NCBI GenBank assembly: GCA_903917505.1
Contig: CAIXAY010000073.1
Coordinates: 1-13,353, forward strand
Origin: an uncultured beta proteobacterium
GTDB lineage: Bacteria; Pseudomonadota; Gammaproteobacteria; Burkholderiales; Rhodocyclaceae
Direction of reading: 5' to 3'
Length of the DNA stretch: 13,353 nt
Shown: piece by piece, positions 8,432 through 13,353 of the stretch
How positions within the stretch are numbered: the stretch's first letter is position 1
Layout: each line of letters begins with the position of its first letter
Translations under genes and position numbers: made by a program
Notes under the pieces: generated by a model
What the model was told of the DNA's origin: nothing
Seen by the model: only the letters and a program-made list of their open reading frames with translations
The model's database searches: none

Positions 8432-9356
8432 ATCAGACCTTGAACGCGCGCTGTCGGACATCGTCCTGATCGTCGATGACGTTCCGGAGAATCTCGCGCT
8501 GCTGCACGACGCGCTCGACGAAGCGGGCTACACGGTGCTGGTCGCGACCAACGGTGAATCGGCGTTGCAGCGCGCGCGGCAAAGCCTGCCCGACGTCGTC
8601 CTGCTCGACGCGATGATGCCCGGCATCGACGGTTTCGAGGTGGCGCGGCGGCTCAAGGCGGACTTTGCCACGCACCATATCCCGATCGTTTTCATGACCG
8701 GTCTGACCGAGACCGAACACGTCGTCGCGGCATTCGCCGCCGGCGGCGCGGATTACGTCACCAAGCCGATCCGCCCGGCCGAGGTGCTGGCGCGCATCGC
8801 CGCGCACATGCAGAACGCGCGCCAGATGAAACAGGCGCGCACCGCGCTCGACGCTTTCGGCCAGGCGACCGTCGCGGTGCGCGCTAGCGACGGCAAGCTG
8901 GTCTGGCAAACGCCGCTGTCGCGCAAGCTGCTCAAGGATTATTTCGCCACCGGCGAGAACGAGACGCCGGCGCGCCTGCTGGCCTGGATCGCCGACGCCG
9001 AAGCGGCGCGCCGCGACGGCCGCGAGCCGGTCGCCCTGCTCATTGCCGAGGGCAGCCGCCGCCTGCTGGCGAGCTTTCACGACCAGACCGGCGATCAGGA
9101 ATGGCTGGTCGTGCTGCGCGAGGAAAACGACGCGTCCGCCATCGAATCGCTGATCGCCGCGTTTCGCCTGACCCAGCGCGAAGCCGAAGTGCTTTACTGG
9201 GTGACGCTCGGCAAGACCAGCAAGGACATCGGCGACATCCTCGGCAGCAGCCCGCGCACGGTGAACAAGCATCTCGAACACGTCTTCGAGAAGCTCGGCG
9301 TCGAGACCCGGACGGCGGCGGCGAACCTCGCGATGAGCAAGCTGCGCGGCGCCTGA
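8421..9356 (+). CDS. Response regulator, REC / PAS-like / LuxR-type HTH
   Basis: This is a 311-residue cytoplasmic transcription regulator. The receiver domain (about 13-130) has the acidic pair D19/D20, phospho-acceptor D63, T93 and K115. Residues about 140-235 form a middle domain that reads like a PAS fold (a strand pattern around VRASDGKLVW and a closing EWLVVLRE), although this is my reading only. The C-terminal LuxR/FixJ helix-turn-helix (about 243-305) carries the family blocks LTQREAEVL and SPRTVNKHLEHVFEKLGV. The ATG overlaps the end of the kinase gene by 11 bp, so the pair is translationally coupled and D63 is the expected final acceptor of the relay. A typical FixJ/NarL regulator is about 210 residues, and the extra length is the middle domain. 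Target genes are unknown. Confidence 0.9.
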   Translation: MRRESDLERALSDIVLIVDDVPENLALLHDALDEAGYTVLVATNGESALQRARQSLPDVVLLDAMMPGIDGFEVARRLKADFATHHIPIVFMTGLTETEHVVAAFAAGGADYVTKPIRPAEVLARIAAHMQNARQMKQARTALDAFGQATVAVRASDGKLVWQTPLSRKLLKDYFATGENETPARLLAWIADAEAARRDGREPVALLIAEGSRRLLASFHDQTGDQEWLVVLREENDASAIESLIAAFRLTQREAEVLYWVTLGKTSKDIGDILGSSPRTVNKHLEHVFEKLGVETRTAAANLAMSKLRGA

Positions 9357-9366
9357 CATCGGTCTG

Positions 9367-9378
9367 GCGGTCGACCGC
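9367..9378. promoter_or_regulatory. 12-bp perfect palindrome before the hydrolase gene
   Basis: GCGGTCGACCGC is a gapless self-complementary 12-mer. It lies 10 bases after the response regulator stop and about 70 bases before the hydrolase start. It could be an operator for the hydrolase gene, but in GC-rich DNA such a site can also arise by chance. No -10 or -35 pair is obvious beside it. Confidence 0.2.
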
Positions 9379-9435
9379 AGCCCTGGTCGCGCTGTTTGGA
9401 ACTCTTGCCCCAATCGCTTGGTCAGGAGAATTTGC

Positions 9436-9441
9436 AAGGAG
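9436..9441 (+). promoter_or_regulatory. Shine-Dalgarno deciding the hydrolase start
   Basis: AAGGAG lies five bases before the ATG at 9447. It supports that start over an in-frame TTG at 9396, which would add 17 residues. Confidence 0.7.
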
Positions 9442-9446
9442 CCAAC

Positions 9447-10880
9447 ATGCCCAGACAAGTGCTGATCATCCACGGCTGGAGCGATACTTCGGCATCGTTT
9501 CATTCGCTCGCGTCCTTTCTCGCCGACAACGGCTACCAGCCCAAACTGCTTTGGCTCGGCGACTACATTTCGAAAGACGACGATGTCGGCGTCGAGGACG
9601 TCGGCAAGCGCATGGCCGAGGTGATCGACGGCATGATCGCCAGCGGTGAACTCGACGCGTCTTTCGACATGATCGTGCATAGCACCGGCGGACTCGTCGC
9701 GCGGCAATGGCTCGTTTCGCGCTATCCGGGAATCGCCGACCAGTGTCCGGTCAAGCGCCTGGTGATGCTGGCGCCGGCCAACTACGGCTCGAAGCTCGCC
9801 GCGACCGGCAAGAGTTTCCTCGGTCGGGTCGTCAAGGGCTACGACAACTGGTTCCAGAGCGGCAAAACGATGCTCGACAATCTGGAACTCTCCAGCCCTT
9901 TCCAGTGGCAACTCGCACAGCGCGACATTCTCATTCCCCCGGGTGGCGATACAACGACCTACTACGGCCATGATCGGGTCTGGCCTTTCGTCATCGTCGG
10001 CACCCATCCTTACGTCAGCCTATTGCGCCAGATCGTCAACGAAAACGGCAGCGACGGGACGGTGCGCGTTTGTGCGGCCAACCTGAACGCCTGTGGCGTG
10101 AGCCTCGATTTCCGCGAAACGCAAGTGGAAAGACTTTTCCAGGTCTGGCCCTTGCGCCTCGAATGCAAGATTCCGCTGGCCGTGCTGCCGACCCGCACGC
10201 ACGGCTCGATCATCGACCCGGCGCGCAGCAGCAAGAGCAATCAGGAGAACATTCCCGAGAGCGCCGAGGAAAAAGCGCAATTGGGCCAGTGCCTGCTCGA
10301 GGCGTTGGGGTGCAAGGATTTTGATGATTACCAGGCGATCCTGCAGCGCTGGGATCAGCTGTCGGAGCAGACGGCCGACCGGCGCAATCGTCTGCCCACC
10401 GGCGAACAGGCGGAATTCTTTCACCAATACATGCAGATGAATTCGGCGGTGAGCGATGATTACGGCCATCCGGTCGTCGACTATTTCCTCGAGTTCTTTT
10501 CCAATACCAACAAGGCGCATGACGCGGCCAACGTCTATCTGCACGGCCAGGTGCTCGAAGACGTCAAGAAGAACAGTCGCGACGAGTCGCTGCGCAATCT
10601 TTATTTCGACCGCACCGATCTCTTCGAAGGCTATTACAAGCTATTGCCGAGCCGCACCGCGCCGACCCTGTACATGTCGATTTCCGCCGCTTCGCCCGGC
10701 GACAACATCAATTACTTCGAAAGCGAGAAGAAGGGCGCCGAGCAGCAGGTGCCGATCAGTCTCGAAGGCGACCGGACGAAGCGCTGGCTGCAGCGCAATA
10801 CGACGCACTTCGTGCAGATCATCATTCCGCGCATGCCCGTGGCCGGCGTCTTCAAGCTGAGCAACTTCGCCGCGATGTAA
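9447..10880 (+). CDS. Lipase/esterase-like alpha/beta hydrolase
   Basis: This is a 477-residue protein of the alpha/beta-hydrolase fold. The N-terminal half carries the expected signals: an oxyanion-type H9-GWSDTSASF after a hydrophobic strand, the nucleophile elbow V77-H-S79-T-G-G, and a lipase-like APANYGSKLA block. A likely catalytic histidine is H252 in THGSIIDP. The elbow lacks the first glycine of GXSXG, as in some bacterial lipases with AHSXG. The C-terminal 200 residues are not recognised. Their alternating hydrophobic strands near the end suggest a beta-rich accessory domain. No signal peptide is visible, so a cytoplasmic location is likely. A strong ribosome site (9436-9441) sets the start. 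The gene follows the response regulator by 90 bp on the same strand and may be co-transcribed or regulated by it. The substrate is unknown, and a PGAP1-like or thioesterase role cannot be excluded. Confidence 0.75.
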   Translation: MPRQVLIIHGWSDTSASFHSLASFLADNGYQPKLLWLGDYISKDDDVGVEDVGKRMAEVIDGMIASGELDASFDMIVHSTGGLVARQWLVSRYPGIADQCPVKRLVMLAPANYGSKLAATGKSFLGRVVKGYDNWFQSGKTMLDNLELSSPFQWQLAQRDILIPPGGDTTTYYGHDRVWPFVIVGTHPYVSLLRQIVNENGSDGTVRVCAANLNACGVSLDFRETQVERLFQVWPLRLECKIPLAVLPTRTHGSIIDPARSSKSNQENIPESAEEKAQLGQCLLEALGCKDFDDYQAILQRWDQLSEQTADRRNRLPTGEQAEFFHQYMQMNSAVSDDYGHPVVDYFLEFFSNTNKAHDAANVYLHGQVLEDVKKNSRDESLRNLYFDRTDLFEGYYKLLPSRTAPTLYMSISAASPGDNINYFESEKKGAEQQVPISLEGDRTKRWLQRNTTHFVQIIIPRMPVAGVFKLSNFAAM

Positions 10881-10905
10881 TTCACCTCGCAGTGCCGTCA
10901 GCACC

Positions 10906-12072
10906 TCAAGCATCCTGGCCGCGGTAACCCGAGATGCCGATGGCGGTGCGAACGAGGTTATAGCTCGCCCAGCGCAGCAAGGCCAGAGGCCAGGGTAATC
11001 GCCGCCAGCTGTGCAAAGGCAGTTCCTCGGCCCTGTCGCGCAAAGCCTCTTGCAGGCTGGCACGCAACTCGGCGACAAATTTTTCGTCGCGCACGACGAT
11101 ATTCGCTTCCTTCGCCAGCAATAGGCTGAACGGGTCGATGTTGGACGAGCCGACCGTCGCCCAGCGCGCGTCGATGACCGCCACCTTGGCGTGCAGAAAA
11201 CCGTGGCGATATTCGAAAAGGCGGATTCCCGAGTAGAGGAATTGACCATAGAGCGCCTGCGTGGCGTAATGCAGCAGGCGGTACTCGATTCGCCCCTGCA
11301 GCAGGACGGTGACCGCGACGCCGCGCTGCGCCGCTGCGCGCAGCGCCCGGCGAAAGCGGCGGCCGGGCAGAAAGTAGGCATTGGCAATCACTATGCTTTG
11401 GCGCGCGCCGGCGATCGCCGCGAGGTAGGCTTCTTCAATATCGCGGCGATGCCTGATGTTGTCGCGCACGAGGAAAGCAGCTTCCTGTTCGCCGCGCGGC
11501 GGAGGCCCGGGCGCCGCCGCGCCGCGCGCGATCCGGTAGCGATGCCTGGTGCGCGCCCAGTTGACGATTTCCCAGAGCCGGCGCATGGCGCGCTGGATCG
11601 GCACGAGCAGCGGGCCTTCGACGCGCACTGCATAGTCGTAGCGCGGCGGCAGGGGAGCCACGGCGTTGCAGTCGTCGGTGATATTGATTCCGCCGACGAA
11701 GGCGATCGCGCCATCGATGACGGCGAGTTTGCGGTGCAGGCGGCGCAAGCGATGCCGGCGCAAGCGGAAGCGTGCGATCTCGGGACGGTAGACGATGGCC
11801 ATGACGCCGGCATCGGACAGGGCGGGTAGCAGCGTACTGGAAAATTGGGGCGCGCCGAAGCCGTCAACCAGCAGTCGAACGGTGATGCCGCGGCGGGCGG
11901 CGGCGAGCAACGCGCCGGCGACGGCGCGGCCGGTATCGTCGTCCTCGAAGATATAGCTTTCAAGATGCACTTCGAGGCGGGCTTCGTTGATCGCGGTGAG
12001 CAGCGCCGGAAAAAACTCGCCACCGCTGTTGAGCAGGGTCAGACGATTGCCCGGCAGAAACTCAGCCGGCAT
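10906..12072 (-). CDS. clsB: Cardiolipin synthase B (phospholipase D superfamily)
   Basis: This is a 388-residue protein of the phospholipase D superfamily with two HKD motifs: H113-R-K115-LAVI-D120 followed by GGIN, and H294-A-K296-VAVI-D301 followed by GSSNID. These residues form the covalent phosphatidyl-histidine active site. ClsB enzymes condense phosphatidyl groups to make cardiolipin at the inner membrane. E. coli ClsB (YbhO) is about 413 residues and lacks the N-terminal helices of ClsA, as does this protein. The gene starts 2 bp after the stop of the YbhP-like gene, the same order as ybhP-clsB in E. coli, which supports the assignment. The ybhN gene that follows in E. coli is absent. 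Instead the gene converges on the hydrolase with a 25-bp gap, and I see no hairpin terminator between them. Confidence 0.9.
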   Translation of the reverse strand: MPAEFLPGNRLTLLNSGGEFFPALLTAINEARLEVHLESYIFEDDDTGRAVAGALLAAARRGITVRLLVDGFGAPQFSSTLLPALSDAGVMAIVYRPEIARFRLRRHRLRRLHRKLAVIDGAIAFVGGINITDDCNAVAPLPPRYDYAVRVEGPLLVPIQRAMRRLWEIVNWARTRHRYRIARGAAAPGPPPRGEQEAAFLVRDNIRHRRDIEEAYLAAIAGARQSIVIANAYFLPGRRFRRALRAAAQRGVAVTVLLQGRIEYRLLHYATQALYGQFLYSGIRLFEYRHGFLHAKVAVIDARWATVGSSNIDPFSLLLAKEANIVVRDEKFVAELRASLQEALRDRAEELPLHSWRRLPWPLALLRWASYNLVRTAIGISGYRGQDA

Positions 12073-12074
12073 CG

Positions 12075-12857
12075 TCAGCCGGCTTGCTCATTGGTATCCT
12101 GCCGCAATTGCGCCGACAGCGCCGCATGGTCGGAAATCTTCGACCACGGCGCGCCGGAGTGCATTTCGGCGTGCAGGATGGTGAAGCCGCGCACGTAGAT
12201 GCGGTCGAGGCGCAGCACGGGGCGCTTGGCCGGATAGCTGCGCCCCGGCGAAGCGGGGCTGCCGTAAACGCCGCCCAGCGCCTCGATCAGCCCCAGGCGC
12301 TGGGCCAGCAGCTCGTCGGCTTCATTGCGCCAGTCGTTGAAATCGCCGGCGATGATCAACGGCGAATCGGCTTCGGCGATGTCTTCCAGGTAACGCGACA
12401 GCGCGTCCATCTGGCGGCGCCGCGAGCGAGCGAACAACGAGAGATGGACGCAGACGCAATGCAGCGCTTTCGCCAGTCCCGGCACCCTGATCGCACAGTG
12501 CAGCAGTCCACGTCGTTCGAAGCGCAGGTGGGTGACGTCCTGGTTGTGGCTATTTTCGATCGGGAAGCGCGCCAATATCGCATTGCCATGGTGCCCATGG
12601 TCGTAGATCGCATTGCGGCCGTAGGCCGTCGATTGCCAGACGTCTTCGGCGAGAAAATCGTACTGCGCTTCGTCCGGCCAGTTGTCGATGTTCTCGGCAT
12701 GACGGCTGTTCATGCCCTGCACTTCCTGCAGGAAGACGATGTCCGGCCCAAGCAAACGCAACTGCTCGCGCAGTTCATGCACCATCATGTGCTGATTGAA
12801 CTGCGAGAAACCCTTGTGGATGTTGTAGGTGACGACCTGCAGCCTGGGGTTTTTCAT
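12075..12857 (-). CDS. ybhP: YbhP-like endonuclease/exonuclease/phosphatase family protein
   Basis: This is a 260-residue protein of the EEP (DNase I-like) superfamily. The metal and catalytic blocks are in order: T10-YNIHKG, Q44-E45-V, H138, G171-D172-F-N174-D, L217-D218-RIYV and S242-D243-H244. The fold hydrolyses phosphodiester bonds in nucleic acids or lipid/sugar phosphates. The substrate of YbhP is not established. Its tight pairing with clsB suggests a link to phospholipid metabolism, which is inference from context. No signal peptide is seen. I chose ATG 12857. An in-frame GTG at 12866 would add three residues and overlap the nadA stop by four bases (GTGA). Neither has a clear Shine-Dalgarno, so translational coupling to nadA is likely. 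Confidence 0.87.
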   Translation of the reverse strand: MKNPRLQVVTYNIHKGFSQFNQHMMVHELREQLRLLGPDIVFLQEVQGMNSRHAENIDNWPDEAQYDFLAEDVWQSTAYGRNAIYDHGHHGNAILARFPIENSHNQDVTHLRFERRGLLHCAIRVPGLAKALHCVCVHLSLFARSRRRQMDALSRYLEDIAEADSPLIIAGDFNDWRNEADELLAQRLGLIEALGGVYGSPASPGRSYPAKRPVLRLDRIYVRGFTILHAEMHSGAPWSKISDHAALSAQLRQDTNEQAG

Positions 12858-12862
12858 GGCGC

Positions 12863-13353
12863 TCACGATACCGCGAGCATTCTCCCGAGTGCCAGCCTGG
12901 CCAGCGCGGCTTCATGCGGCGGCACCTTGATCTGGTTGACGACATGGCCCTCGGCGAGGTTCTCCAACGTCCACGCCAGGTGCTGCGGATCGATGCGCTG
13001 CATCGTCGAGCACATGCAGACGGTCGTGGCCATGAACTGGACGATCTTGCCTTCGGGTTTCACTTCTTCGGCCAGGCGGTTCACCAGGTTCAATTCGGTG
13101 CCGACCAGCCAGCGCGTGTTCGGTGCAGCTTCCTTGATGGTCTTGACGATGTGTTCGGTCGATCCGACGAAATCGGATTGCCGGCAGACTTCGAAACTGC
13201 ATTCGGGGTGTGCGATCACCAGGCCGTCCGGGTGCTGGTTGCGGAACTTGATGATGTTCGCCGGCTGGAACATCTGGTGCACCGAGCAGTGGCCTTTCCA
13301 GAGCAGCAGTTTCGCCTTGCGAATTTGCTCGGGCGTGAGGCCACCCATTTCCA
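12863..13353 (-). CDS. nadA: Quinolinate synthase NadA, C-terminal half (cut by window edge)
   Basis: The last 162 or so codons of quinolinate synthase run in from the right edge. The frame is open to the last base, so the ATG at 13348 is an internal methionine. NadA is a cytoplasmic [4Fe-4S] enzyme that condenses iminoaspartate with dihydroxyacetone phosphate to give quinolinate for NAD synthesis. Recognisable blocks are WKGHCSVHQMF with a likely cluster cysteine, HPECSFEV, VGSTEHI, VGTELNLVNRL, a VCMCSTM segment containing the last cluster cysteine, and VVNQIKVP. The family is about 350-380 residues, so roughly half is present. The stop at 12863 abuts or overlaps the YbhP-like start, placing nadA first in a minus-strand operon with ybhP and clsB. 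Confidence 0.95.
   Translation of the reverse strand, partial: EMGGLTPEQIRKAKLLLWKGHCSVHQMFQPANIIKFRNQHPDGLVIAHPECSFEVCRQSDFVGSTEHIVKTIKEAAPNTRWLVGTELNLVNRLAEEVKPEGKIVQFMATTVCMCSTMQRIDPQHLAWTLENLAEGHVVNQIKVPPHEAALARLALGRMLAVS

Noticed and set aside
8433..10007. 524-codon antisense open frame across the regulator and hydrolase
   Set aside because: It spans two genes with clear plus-strand motifs and an intergenic gap. Its composition is typical of an antisense shadow.

Overview
The window is GC-rich, densely coded DNA from a Gram-negative bacterium. It is most likely a betaproteobacterium of the Rhodocyclales/Nitrosomonadales type. This rests on protein similarity recalled from memory, on codon use rich in G/C third positions, and on 'GTTACAAT'-type -10 boxes. 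I cannot name the genus. No tRNA, rRNA, CRISPR array, insertion sequence or phage gene is visible, so this looks like chromosomal backbone with a few accessory traits.

Layout: (1) The left edge holds the first 40 codons of a minus-strand membrane protein. (2) A 377-bp divergent gap follows, with a dyad next to a good -10 box. (3) A plus-strand 12-TM transporter comes next, resembling the KimA/KUP potassium importers and ending in a soluble domain. (4) A ybiT-type ABC-F ATPase is then followed after 6 bp by a small PlsC-like acyltransferase. (5) A palindromic, REP-like intergenic repeat separates this pair from a signalling operon. (6) That operon encodes a 1134-residue hybrid histidine kinase whose sensor half is a complete NCS1 (purine/cytosine permease-like) transporter. 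It overlaps by 11 bp a REC / PAS-like / LuxR-HTH response regulator. (7) A lipase-like alpha/beta hydrolase follows on the same strand. (8) A convergent minus-strand cluster, read from the right edge, contains the C-terminal half of nadA (quinolinate synthase), a YbhP-like endonuclease/exonuclease/phosphatase-fold protein and the cardiolipin synthase clsB.

How the parts fit: the NCS1-kinase and its regulator look like a self-contained 'transceptor' phosphorelay (His693 to Asp977, then Asp63 of the regulator), analogous in logic to CbrA and CrbS, which use an SSS-type transporter instead. Its ligand and targets cannot be read from the sequence. The hydrolase is the only downstream same-strand gene and is a possible but unproven target. 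Three loci bear on membrane lipids (the acyltransferase, the hydrolase if it is a lipase, and clsB), but they lie in separate transcription units. The most unusual item is the NCS1-kinase with a nine-cysteine module between its transporter and kinase halves.
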